Shown here piece by piece: positions 1 to 7,622 of a stretch of DNA of 64,000 nucleotides. The stretch's first letter is position 1; every line of letters begins with the position of its first letter. A program made the position numbers and the translations under genes. The stretch covers positions 15,001 to 79,000 of the forward strand of contig JAQCAB010000004.1 in the NCBI GenBank assembly GCA_027622375.1, given 5' to 3'. Below the pieces are notes generated by a model. The model made no database searches and was not told the DNA's origin. It worked only from the letters and a program-made list of their open reading frames with translations. The DNA comes from Bacteroidota bacterium (GTDB lineage: Bacteria; Bacteroidota; Ignavibacteria; UBA10030; UBA8401).

Positions 1-96
<96 letters not shown>

Positions 97-190
97 ATTA
101 AAACTTAGAGAGCTCGAAATGGCTTGTATTTATTTGAATTGATTAATTGATTACAAGAAACTAAAATGAATTTTTCAGAGACTTTTCACA

Positions 191-207
191 CAATTTGTCA
201 AAGAACT
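191..207 (-). promoter_or_regulatory. boxA-like antitermination element of the rRNA leader
   Basis: The minus strand reads AGTTCTTTGACAAATTG about 95 nt upstream of 16S, resembling the bacterial rRNA boxA (TGTTCTTTGA type). BoxA in nascent pre-rRNA is known to bind NusB with S10 (NusE), and rpsJ for S10 is in this window. The assignment rests on motif similarity and position. Confidence 0.6.
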
Positions 208-208
208 T

Positions 209-228
209 TCCCATTCCTTAAAATGGGA
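209..228 (-). other. Hairpin at the 5' end of the rRNA leader transcript
   Basis: A perfect 7-bp inverted repeat (TCCCATT at 209-215, AATGGGA at 222-228) encloses a 6-nt loop. It begins where transcription from the promoter at 231-261 should start (about 226), so it would fold at the very 5' end of the pre-rRNA. No T-run follows, so it is not a terminator. RNA stabilisation or processing is a guess. Confidence 0.5.
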
Positions 229-230
229 CC

Positions 231-261
231 CAAATATAGATTATTTTGTCTATTGAGTCAA
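231..261 (-). promoter_or_regulatory. Promoter of the 16S rRNA operon
   Basis: On the minus strand TTGACT (261-256) is followed by exactly 17 nt and then TATATTTG (238-231). This fits a sigma70 -35/-10 pair, and the -10 also matches the TAnnTTTG -7 box described for Bacteroidota. The same TATATTTG octamer precedes tRNA-fMet and tRNA-Arg in this window. Confidence 0.75.
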
Positions 262-424
262 CTCTTATTTATTAAAAATGTTTAATTTTTATGTAAAAAA
301 AGACCTGAAAAGACCATTCCCCACAAAATTATAAAAAATAATTTTAATACAAATTTTAAACTTAAATAATCTATTATTAACTGATTTATTAATTTTGTAA
401 AACTATAAAACTCTAATTTGTTTT

Positions 425-1198
425 TTATAGAATTTTATTAAATCCCATCTCCTTAATTAAATCAATTCTTTTATAATCTGTTAAATCAAATTGAATTGGA
501 GTAATTGAAACATAATTATTTAAAATTGCACCTTGATCTGAATCAATATTTTTATCTTTAATATTTAAATTTCCCTTAAGCCAAAAATATTCTTTTCCTT
601 CGGAGTCTAATCTTTTTTCAAAAAAATCATCCCACACGGATTTACCTTGATGGGTAATTTCGATTCCTTTAATTTCATTTAATGGAATTGCCGGCACATT
701 TATATTTAACAACATTCCTTCTGGCAAAGATTTTTGTAAAACAATTTCACTAACTTTTTTTGCAATCACCGCAGCTGGAAGAAAATCTGTATCCTCAAAA
801 GTTGTAACACTAATTGCAATACTTGGAATTTCTAAAATTACACCTTCGGTTGCTGCTGATACAGTTCCCGAATACATTATGCTCACAGCGGTGTTATGTC
901 CGTGATTTATTCCTGAAACAATTAAATCTGGTTTTTTAGGAAGTATAGTTCTTACGGCCAACTTAACACAATCAGCCGGGGTGCCATCAACAGCAATTCC
1001 TTTAATTTTATTTGAAAGCTCAACTTCCTGTTTATGAATTGCAGTTGTAATAGTGATTGCATGGCCAACTGCACTTTGTTGTTTATTTGGTGCAACAACA
1101 ATTATATCAGCTATCGTTTGCAACTCCTCGGCAAGAGCTAAAATTCCGGGAGAAAAAATTCCATCATCGTTGGTAATTAAAATTAATTTTTTTTGCAT
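425..1198 (-). CDS. surE: 5'/3'-nucleotidase SurE (survival protein E)
   Basis: This 257-residue protein is a SurE-family metal-dependent nucleoside monophosphate phosphatase, a cytoplasmic stationary-phase survival enzyme. The N-terminus carries the hallmark NDDG (N10-G13, metal-binding D11 and D12), S42 in the APNKQQS segment, and the SGIN motif (N98) that completes the metal site. Length matches the family. It starts with ATG at 1198 and lies downstream of tRNA-fMet, separated by a hairpin terminator at 1222-1246, so it probably has its own promoter in the short gap or depends on readthrough. The rRNA promoter follows on the same strand. The assignment is secure; the physiological substrate in this organism is unknown. 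Confidence 0.95.
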   Translation of the reverse strand: MQKKLILITNDDGIFSPGILALAEELQTIADIIVVAPNKQQSAVGHAITITTAIHKQEVELSNKIKGIAVDGTPADCVKLAVRTILPKKPDLIVSGINHGHNTAVSIMYSGTVSAATEGVILEIPSIAISVTTFEDTDFLPAAVIAKKVSEIVLQKSLPEGMLLNINVPAIPLNEIKGIEITHQGKSVWDDFFEKRLDSEGKEYFWLKGNLNIKDKNIDSDQGAILNNYVSITPIQFDLTDYKRIDLIKEMGFNKIL

Positions 1199-1221
1199 TT
1201 GATATTTTAAATATAAATAAA

Positions 1222-1246
1222 TAAGGGTTCCTCTTGGGAACCCTTA
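1222..1246 (-). terminator. Hairpin terminator after tRNA-fMet
   Basis: A 10-bp perfect inverted repeat (TAAGGGTTCC at 1222-1231, GGAACCCTTA at 1237-1246) with a 5-nt loop lies 10 nt past the tRNA 3' end. On the minus strand it is followed by a T-rich, interrupted tract. It separates the tRNA transcript from surE. Confidence 0.7.
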
Positions 1247-1255
1247 AATTTTTTG

Positions 1256-1328
<73 letters not shown>

Positions 1329-1333
1329 ATTTC

Positions 1334-1364
1334 CAAATATACTCGAAATTCTCTTTTAAACCAA
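1334..1364 (-). promoter_or_regulatory. Promoter of tRNA-fMet
   Basis: On the minus strand TTGGTT (1364-1359), a 17-nt spacer and TATATTTG (1341-1334) end 5 nt before the mature tRNA. Transcription would start essentially at the tRNA 5' end. The octamer and spacing match the rRNA promoter at 231-261. Confidence 0.7.
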
Positions 1365-1410
1365 TCGCAATTTTTTTGAAATTGATTTGTAATTTTAATA
1401 TTATCAAAAA

Positions 1411-2112
1411 ATGGATAGCACAATTTACAAACATCATGTTGTAGAAATTTTAAGTAATACTTGGTGGATAATGAATTTAGGTTTAATTCTATTTTTGGTT
1501 TTAATACTTCAATTCACAAAAAATAAAAATCTTGAAACTAGAATTTCAATCGGGAAATTTATTGCTCTTTTTATATTAATTGATTTTTTATTTAATCAAT
1601 TTTGGATGTATTACAATGGCAAATGGAGCGCAACTTATTCTCTTCCACTTGAACTTTGCTCACTTTCTGTACTACTTGGAATTTTTGTTCTTATTACAAA
1701 AAATCAATTTTGCTATGAGCTTTTAATTTGTTGGGGAGCTGGCGCGGTGCATTCATTTTTAACTCCTGAAATTACAACTGGCGGCACTTTAATAAATCAT
1801 ATTGATTATTTTATTTCGCATGGAGGAATTTTATTAAGTGGAATTTATGCAACTACGCGACTTGGTTTAAAACCAAGAAATAAAAGTTGGCTTAAAGTTT
1901 TTTATTGGACTCAACTTACAATTCCAATAATGATACCTCTAAATTATTTTCTCAATTCTAATTATATGTATTTGAATGAAAAGCCACTTGTAAACAATCC
2001 ATTCATAATTGGTGATTGGCCATATTACATTATTGGATTAGAATTTGCTGGATTGTTACATTTTTATTTATTCTTCAAATTTCATGAGTGGTTGAGCAAA
2101 AAAACTTTTTAA
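1411..2112 (+). CDS. YwaF/TMEM164-type integral membrane protein (TIGR02206-like)
   Basis: A 233-residue polytopic inner-membrane protein with about six to seven hydrophobic segments. It shows the family's recognisable blocks: LPLELCSL in the third helix region, a GGTLINHIDY block, and a C-terminal NYMYLNEKP...NPF...GDWPYY segment near residues 183-206. In bacteria the family is known as YwaF-like and has no firmly established role; the eukaryotic relative TMEM164 has been linked to ether-phospholipid acyl transfer. The gene faces comF, with only 9 nt between stop codons. The ATG at 1411 lacks an obvious Shine-Dalgarno. The family call is confident, the function is not. Confidence 0.8.
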   Translation: MDSTIYKHHVVEILSNTWWIMNLGLILFLVLILQFTKNKNLETRISIGKFIALFILIDFLFNQFWMYYNGKWSATYSLPLELCSLSVLLGIFVLITKNQFCYELLICWGAGAVHSFLTPEITTGGTLINHIDYFISHGGILLSGIYATTRLGLKPRNKSWLKVFYWTQLTIPIMIPLNYFLNSNYMYLNEKPLVNNPFIIGDWPYYIIGLEFAGLLHFYLFFKFHEWLSKKTF

Positions 2113-2121
2113 AAAACTATT

Positions 2122-2871
2122 TTATATTTCTAATTCTTCAACTTTTGTAGATTTAATTTCATCTTCCAATTGAGCAACTGCAATTGAAAACGAAATAACT
2201 TTATTTGCGCCATTATTTTTTAAACACTTCGCGGCTTCCTCAATTGTTGATCCAGATGTAATTACATCATCAACTAAAATAATATTTTGATTTTTTATTA
2301 ATTCATTGTTTCTAACTTCAAAGGCATCTTTTATATTTTCTTTACGCTCTTGTAAATTTAATTGCGTTTGAGTTTTTGTATATTTTTTCCTGAATAAAAT
2401 ATTATCAAGAGTATTTATGCCCAATATTTTAGAAACTCTTTTTGCTAAAATTAACGATTGATTGTATCCCCTTTCTCTCTCTTTTATTTTATTTAAAGGT
2501 ATTGGGATTATCAATTTATTATCTTCAAATAATTTATTTTCTTTAATTTCATTACCAATTAAATCTCCAAAAATTTCTGCAATAAATTTTCTATTCTCAT
2601 ATTTTAATTGATGTAATAGTTTTTGTAATACGCCATTATTTTCAAAATAATAGAGGCCATAAAAATTATCCAAAACTCCATTATTTTGGAAGCGTTCCTT
2701 CATAATTTTTATAGTTAAATCTTGGGGATTTGTTTTTTTAAGAGAGTTGAGGCATTCAGCGCAAATTTTTTCATCATCATTTAAGAGTAATTTTTCGCAA
2801 CCAAAACAAATTTGAGGAAAGATAAAATTTAAAAGAGGTCTATAAATCAACTCTTTTATAAAGCCAATCAT
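2122..2871 (-). CDS. comF: ComF/GntX-family phosphoribosyltransferase-like protein
   Basis: This 249-residue cytoplasmic protein has the two-part ComF layout. An N-terminal four-cysteine zinc ribbon (C22, C25, C37, C40) is followed by a type I phosphoribosyltransferase fold with the PRPP-binding loop DDVITSGST at 201-209 and the ERGYNQ motif near 133-138. ComF is known to aid DNA uptake in competent bacteria and may act with the primosome. Its ATG overlaps the stop of uvrB by 4 nt, so translation is coupled and a DNA-metabolism role is reasonable. Competence in this organism is not shown. Confidence 0.9.
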   Translation of the reverse strand: MIGFIKELIYRPLLNFIFPQICFGCEKLLLNDDEKICAECLNSLKKTNPQDLTIKIMKERFQNNGVLDNFYGLYYFENNGVLQKLLHQLKYENRKFIAEIFGDLIGNEIKENKLFEDNKLIIPIPLNKIKERERGYNQSLILAKRVSKILGINTLDNILFRKKYTKTQTQLNLQERKENIKDAFEVRNNELIKNQNIILVDDVITSGSTIEEAAKCLKNNGANKVISFSIAVAQLEDEIKSTKVEELEI

Positions 2872-4889
2872 TTTTTTGAAATTAAAATTTTTAGTCTTGT
2901 GATTTCATCTCTTAGTTGTGCGGCTCTTTCATATTCAAATTCTTTTGAGGCTTTTAACATTTCAATTTCAAGCTCTTCAATTAAATCATTTTTTTGAGCT
3001 GAATCCAATTTTGTAATTATTGTATCTTCAAGTGGTTGATAAAAAGTTTTTTTATTCCCAAAACTATCTTTTGATTTTGCATCAGCAATTGTGGTTGAAG
3101 CAATAATTTCATCATAACTTTTATAAATAGTTTTCGGCATGATATTATTTTCTAAGTTGTATTTAATTTGTATTTCGCGGCGGCGAGTTGTTTCATCAAT
3201 CATTTTCTTCATCGAGTTTGTAATTTTATCTGCGTACATAATTACTTTTCCATTTGCATTTCGTGCTGTTCTTCCTGCTGTTTGAATTAAAGATCTTTCG
3301 GATCTTAAAAATCCTTCTTTATCTGCATCCAAGATTGCAACGAGAGAAACTTCAGGCAAATCTAAACCTTCGCGCAATAAATTTACACCAATTAAAACAT
3401 CAAAATCGCCGAGCCGAAGTCCTCTTAAAATTTCTACTCGTTCAAGCGTCGGAACTTCAGAATGGATGTAGCGTACTTTTATAGAAATATTTTCTAAGTA
3501 TCCACATAAATCTTCAGCCATCCGTTTTGTTAAAGTTGTTACAAGCACTCGCTCGTGTTTTTCAACCCGCGCTCGAAGTTCTGCAATTAAATTATCAATT
3601 TGGTTTTTTATGGGTCGCACATCAACCTCGGGATCTAATAATCCTGTTGGGCGTATTAATTGTTCAACAACAGCTCCACCTGATTTTTTAAATTCATAAT
3701 CTCCAGGTGTTGCACTTACATAAATTGCTTTCGGAACTAAATTTTCCCACTCATCAAATCTAAGTGGACGATTATCAAGAGCTGAGGGTAACCGAAATCC
3801 ATATTCTACTAAAGTTTCTTTACGTGATCGATCGCCATGATACATTCCACCAATTTGCGGAATTGAAACATGCGACTCATCAATTACAACTAAAAAATTT
3901 TTTGGAAAATAATCAAACAAACAAAATGGTCTTGAACCAGGCTTGCGTGCAGCCATATGTCGTGAATAATTTTCAATTCCTGAACAATATCCAACTTCCA
4001 ACATCATTTCAATATCAAATCTTGTTCGCTGCTCAATTCTTTGTGCTTCTAAATATTTTCCAACTTCTCTAAAACCTTCAACTTGCATTGAGAGTTCTTT
4101 TTTAATTTCTATAACAGCACTTTCAATTTTTTGTTGCGAAGTCAAAAATTGTTTTGCGGGATAAATTACTTCGTAATCACTTTCTGAAATTATTGTGCCA
4201 TCAATTCTATCAATAATTTGAATTTTTTCAACTTCATCATCAAAAAATTGAACTCGTAATGCATGCTCATTTTCATATGCGGGGATTACATCAAACACAT
4301 CTCCTCTAACTCGGAATGTACCACGAGTAAATTCGTAATCGTTACGCACATAATGAATGTTGACTAATTTCTTTAAAAGTTCATTACGTGTGATTTTCAT
4401 TCCTAATTGAATTGGAATTAATTGTTCCAACCATTCATCCGGTGTTCCAATTCCATAAATCGAGCTGACTGATGAAACTACAATTACATTCGGATCTTGA
4501 GATAAAAGTGAACTAGTTGTTCTTAAACGCAATCGATCTATTTCATCATTTATAGATGAATCTTTTGCAATGTAAGTATCAGTTGTTGGGATGTATGCTT
4601 CAGGCTGATAGTAATCATAATAACTTATAAAATACTCAACGCGGTTTTTTGGAAAAAAACTTTTAAACTCTGCATATAATTGTGCTGCCAAAGTTTTATT
4701 ATGGCTCATTACTAAAACTGGCATATTAAATTCTTTAATAACATTTGAAATTGTAAAAGTTTTTCCACTCCCCGTAACACCGAGTAAAACTTGATGTTTA
4801 TCTCCTCGGTTTATTCCCTCAATTAGTTGTTTAATTGCCTCGGGCTGATCACCTTGCGGAGTGTAATCTGACACTAAATCATAAGCCAT
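2868..4889 (-). CDS. uvrB: Excinuclease ABC subunit B
   Basis: UvrB, 673 residues, is the damage-verifying helicase-like subunit of nucleotide excision repair; it receives damaged DNA from UvrA and recruits UvrC. Visible motifs are Walker A GVTGSGKT (37-44), the beta-hairpin YYDYYQPEAYIP near 92-103 that inserts between strands, the DESH Walker B in the middle, helicase motifs RSLIQTAGRTAR in the C-terminal half, and a UVR domain at the end (EFEYERAAQLRDEI). Length is normal. It lies 14 nt downstream of an ABC-F gene and overlaps comF by 4 nt, forming a three-gene operon. Confidence 0.98.
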   Translation of the reverse strand: MAYDLVSDYTPQGDQPEAIKQLIEGINRGDKHQVLLGVTGSGKTFTISNVIKEFNMPVLVMSHNKTLAAQLYAEFKSFFPKNRVEYFISYYDYYQPEAYIPTTDTYIAKDSSINDEIDRLRLRTTSSLLSQDPNVIVVSSVSSIYGIGTPDEWLEQLIPIQLGMKITRNELLKKLVNIHYVRNDYEFTRGTFRVRGDVFDVIPAYENEHALRVQFFDDEVEKIQIIDRIDGTIISESDYEVIYPAKQFLTSQQKIESAVIEIKKELSMQVEGFREVGKYLEAQRIEQRTRFDIEMMLEVGYCSGIENYSRHMAARKPGSRPFCLFDYFPKNFLVVIDESHVSIPQIGGMYHGDRSRKETLVEYGFRLPSALDNRPLRFDEWENLVPKAIYVSATPGDYEFKKSGGAVVEQLIRPTGLLDPEVDVRPIKNQIDNLIAELRARVEKHERVLVTTLTKRMAEDLCGYLENISIKVRYIHSEVPTLERVEILRGLRLGDFDVLIGVNLLREGLDLPEVSLVAILDADKEGFLRSERSLIQTAGRTARNANGKVIMYADKITNSMKKMIDETTRRREIQIKYNLENNIMPKTIYKSYDEIIASTTIADAKSKDSFGNKKTFYQPLEDTIITKLDSAQKNDLIEELEIEMLKASKEFEYERAAQLRDEITRLKILISKK

Positions 4890-4903
4890 ACTTAATTTTA
4901 ATA

Positions 4904-6706
4904 TTATTTTTTTAAATTTTCTTTCGCATCAAGTTCGTCAGTTAATGTTACCCAAATGATTTCTTCTTCTTCAATTTTTTTTGCTAAAACTTCATATCTC
5001 GCATTTCTATCAAATGACCAACTCTCCGATCTTCTAATAAAATCTTCGTGGATCTCATCATATTCTTTTTTATAAATCGCAATTCGTTCTAATGTTTTTT
5101 CTATCTTCCTTTTTTTCGATTTCTTTTCAGATTCAATTTCTTTTCTCAAATGATAATCCGATATTCCTTTTTGCTTTGGATCGGTTTCTTCGGTTTTAAC
5201 TATTTTACCGCTCATCTCTTTTCTCAAAATATTTTCAAGGTGATAAACATAATCCTCATAAATTCCCGGATAAAGTCTAACTGCTCCATTTTGAACTTCA
5301 ATAATTTCTGTAGCAAGCATATTTACAAAAGTTCTATCGTGGCTGATAAAAAATAAAGTTCCTGAAAATAATTTTAGCGCTCTTCCTAATGCTTCAACTG
5401 TTTCAAAATCTAAATGATTAGTCGGCTCATCTAGAAGAATCACTTGGCTTTTTGATAAAAGTATTCCTGCCAAACAAACACGCGCTCTTTCACCTCCACT
5501 TAAGACTGAAATTTTTTTATCAACATCACTGCCACGAAAAAGAAAGCTTCCTGCGAGATTTAAAATTTCCTGCTTTACTACACTCTGAGCTGCAACTTTA
5601 TAAAGATAATTATAAACAGTGGAGTTCCCATCTAAAGTTGCAAAAACATGTTGCGCGTAATACGCAATTTTTAAATCGTAGCCCCATCTGAATTCTCCTC
5701 CCTTTTTTTCTAAATCATCCGCAATGGTTCTTAAAAAAGTTGTCTTCCCTTGTCCGTTATCTCCGAGCACAGCAACATGCGAGCCTTGTGCAATTTCAAG
5801 TGAGATATTATTTGCAACTAAATTTTCCGGATAACCAATTTCCAAATCCGTGCAATGTAGTGCAAAACTTTTTTTTACATCAACCTGTGGAATTTTAATT
5901 TGAACATTACTTAATGGATGATCAATTTCAATTTTCTTTAACTTTTCAATCTGCTTCATTTTGGATTGAGCTTGTTTTGCTTTTGATGCTTTTGCTCTAA
6001 ACCGATTTACGAAATCTTGTAATTGTTTTTGTTTTGCCTCAACATTTTTATTGTAACTTATTGCTTGCACTTTTTGTTCTTCTTTAAAAATTAAATATTC
6101 TTCAACCGAGCCGGGATACATTGTGCACTCTCCATTTTCAATTTCCAAAGTATCATCGCAGGTTTTTTTCAAAAATTCTCTATCGTGCGAAACAATTATA
6201 AATCCACCCCGATAGTTTTGCAAAAATTCTTCAAGCAAAATTAAAGTTTTTAAATCCAGATAGTTCGTTGGCTCGTCCAAAATTAAAAAATTTGGCTCTC
6301 TCAAAAGCATCGCAGTAAGTTTTACTCTGGTTCTAAATCCACCGGCAAGCGAACCAATTGTAGCATTCAAAATCTCATTTTTTAGCTGGAATTTATTTGC
6401 AATTTTTCCACATTCCCATTCTTCTTTTTCGCAATATCTCATTAAAAATTCAATCACAGTTTCATCCAACCGGTAAGGATCATGCTGCTCAAGATAACTT
6501 AATCTCAAATCCTCGTGCTTTACAACTGTTCCTCCATCCTCTTCTTCGTGCCCTGTAATAATTTTGCACATTGTCGACTTCCCCGCTCCGTTTCGTCCTA
6601 TAATTCCAACTTTTTGATTTTCAGCAAAAGATACGGTTGCATTATCTAAAATTGTATTAGCACCATAATTTTTTTTGATATTAACTAATTGAATTAAAAT
6701 TTTCAT
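4904..6706 (-). CDS. ABC-F family ATPase (translation factor type)
   Basis: A 600-residue protein with two ABC domains and no membrane segments, the ABC-F layout of ribosome-acting ATPases. Walker A motifs are GRNGAGKS (37-44) and GDNGQGKT in the second half. The second signature is a standard LSGGE, whereas the first is the degenerate LAGGF. Between the domains lies the charged helical linker (DFVNRFRAKASKAKQAQSKM) that contacts P-site tRNA in characterised members. The last 80 residues are a charged coiled coil. It heads the operon with uvrB and comF. Whether it is a housekeeping or an antibiotic-protection member cannot be told from sequence; the lack of mobile context favours housekeeping. 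Confidence 0.9.
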   Translation of the reverse strand: MKILIQLVNIKKNYGANTILDNATVSFAENQKVGIIGRNGAGKSTMCKIITGHEEEDGGTVVKHEDLRLSYLEQHDPYRLDETVIEFLMRYCEKEEWECGKIANKFQLKNEILNATIGSLAGGFRTRVKLTAMLLREPNFLILDEPTNYLDLKTLILLEEFLQNYRGGFIIVSHDREFLKKTCDDTLEIENGECTMYPGSVEEYLIFKEEQKVQAISYNKNVEAKQKQLQDFVNRFRAKASKAKQAQSKMKQIEKLKKIEIDHPLSNVQIKIPQVDVKKSFALHCTDLEIGYPENLVANNISLEIAQGSHVAVLGDNGQGKTTFLRTIADDLEKKGGEFRWGYDLKIAYYAQHVFATLDGNSTVYNYLYKVAAQSVVKQEILNLAGSFLFRGSDVDKKISVLSGGERARVCLAGILLSKSQVILLDEPTNHLDFETVEALGRALKLFSGTLFFISHDRTFVNMLATEIIEVQNGAVRLYPGIYEDYVYHLENILRKEMSGKIVKTEETDPKQKGISDYHLRKEIESEKKSKKRKIEKTLERIAIYKKEYDEIHEDFIRRSESWSFDRNARYEVLAKKIEEEEIIWVTLTDELDAKENLKK

Positions 6707-6756
6707 TTATATTTTTTGGATAAATATTTTAAAGATTTTTCTTGCGATATTTTTAG

Positions 6757-6775
6757 CGAGATTTATGTAATCTCG
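6757..6775. repeat. Small inverted repeat upstream of the ABC-F gene
   Basis: A perfect 7-bp inverted repeat (CGAGATT at 6757-6763, AATCTCG at 6769-6775) with a 5-nt loop lies 51 nt upstream of the ABC-F start, in the 199-nt gap that should hold its promoter. No T-run follows, so it is not an obvious terminator. It could be a leader structure or operator. Confidence 0.4.
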
Positions 6776-6905
6776 TACGGACAATTTATTATCGGTGTGT
6801 AATATACTGTTCCGTTGCCGGAGTTAAAATATAAATGAGTATTGCTTTAGTTTTATCTTTTATTATTTATGTTAAAAGAAATTTATTTCAGCAATCTATA
6901 AAAAC

Positions 6906-7586
6906 TCAGTAAGTCACAGAAACTTTTTTACGCCACTCTTTATACCAAGTCGAAAACTCCCACCAACCACAATAAGTATCTTTTTTAATCGCTTTAAAAA
7001 CAGTTCGTTGATACTCAAGAGATTCTTCAGGCGTCATGCGATAAGTTCGTTTCGGTTTTCCGTGCAACCCTTTAACTACAAGCCAACGATCGTTCACATA
7101 AATTAGTGTGTGTCTAGATGCCTCTCCACCAGTGGGATTTATTAAATAAACATGGATTAAATCTTCCACGCCAGCTAATATTCTACCCCAATTTCCTGAC
7201 ATTACAGGGTTTTTTAAAGTTTCTTGTGTCAACGATGTAAATAGTACATCCACAATACGCCAAGATTCTGCTAAATCTATTTTTCCATCTTTTGCATGCA
7301 TCACCATATTTTGAATATTTGCTAGTTGCACGGGGACAATAAAATCAACTTTGGATTCTTTAATTCCGTTTTCAAATGTAAATTGTTTCCCGGTGTTGTG
7401 AATTGTAAATTTTTCTCCTGTTTCTTCCACAACAATACCAAGATTATCAAACACACCATTAAAATAATTTGATAGCTCGGGTGTTTGCAAAATAGCTCCA
7501 AATACCTCTAGCGAAGATTTTGTTTGGGTTTCCGTTTGCGCAAAAATTTTGCTAAACACCAAAAAGATAAATAATGATTTTTTCAT
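6906..7586 (-). CDS. Small secreted or periplasmic protein of unknown function
   Basis: A 226-residue protein with a short signal peptide (hydrophobic stretch about 4-16, cleavage probably after FAQ). I do not recognise the family with confidence. The middle (about residues 55-130: GEKFTIHNTGKQ..., then a repeated IVPVQLANIQNMV...GKIDLAESWRI pattern) recalls SCP-2-type sterol/lipid-carrier folds, but this is only an impression. The C-terminus is rich in aromatic and basic residues. It is last in the six-gene minus-strand run, 36 nt after the peptide transporter, which suggests a periplasmic accessory role in the same process. Confidence 0.7.
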   Translation of the reverse strand: MKKSLFIFLVFSKIFAQTETQTKSSLEVFGAILQTPELSNYFNGVFDNLGIVVEETGEKFTIHNTGKQFTFENGIKESKVDFIVPVQLANIQNMVMHAKDGKIDLAESWRIVDVLFTSLTQETLKNPVMSGNWGRILAGVEDLIHVYLINPTGGEASRHTLIYVNDRWLVVKGLHGKPKRTYRMTPEESLEYQRTVFKAIKKDTYCGWWEFSTWYKEWRKKVSVTY

Positions 7587-7622
7587 AATTTTTTTTGAAT
7601 TAAGTAATAAATTTAATGTCTT

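Larger units (their letters stand above)
97..424 (-). other. rRNA operon leader and promoter region
   Basis: This gene-free stretch of 328 bases separates surE from 16S rRNA. Reading toward the 16S gene it holds a sigma70-type promoter (261-231), a perfect hairpin at the expected transcript start (228-209), a boxA-like antitermination element (207-191) and about 95 nt of AT-rich leader. The portion 262-424 is very AT-rich; I see no open frame or clear terminator for surE in it. Confidence 0.7.

Noticed and set aside
209-228. Hairpin as a terminator for surE
   Set aside because: It lies downstream of the rRNA promoter, has no T-run and would stop rRNA synthesis.
3254-4072. Plus-strand open frames within uvrB
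   Set aside because: They are antisense to a highly conserved gene and have no protein-like features.
6757-6775. Hairpin as a terminator between the small exported protein and the ABC-F gene
   Set aside because: No T-run follows on either strand; it is recorded only as an inverted repeat.
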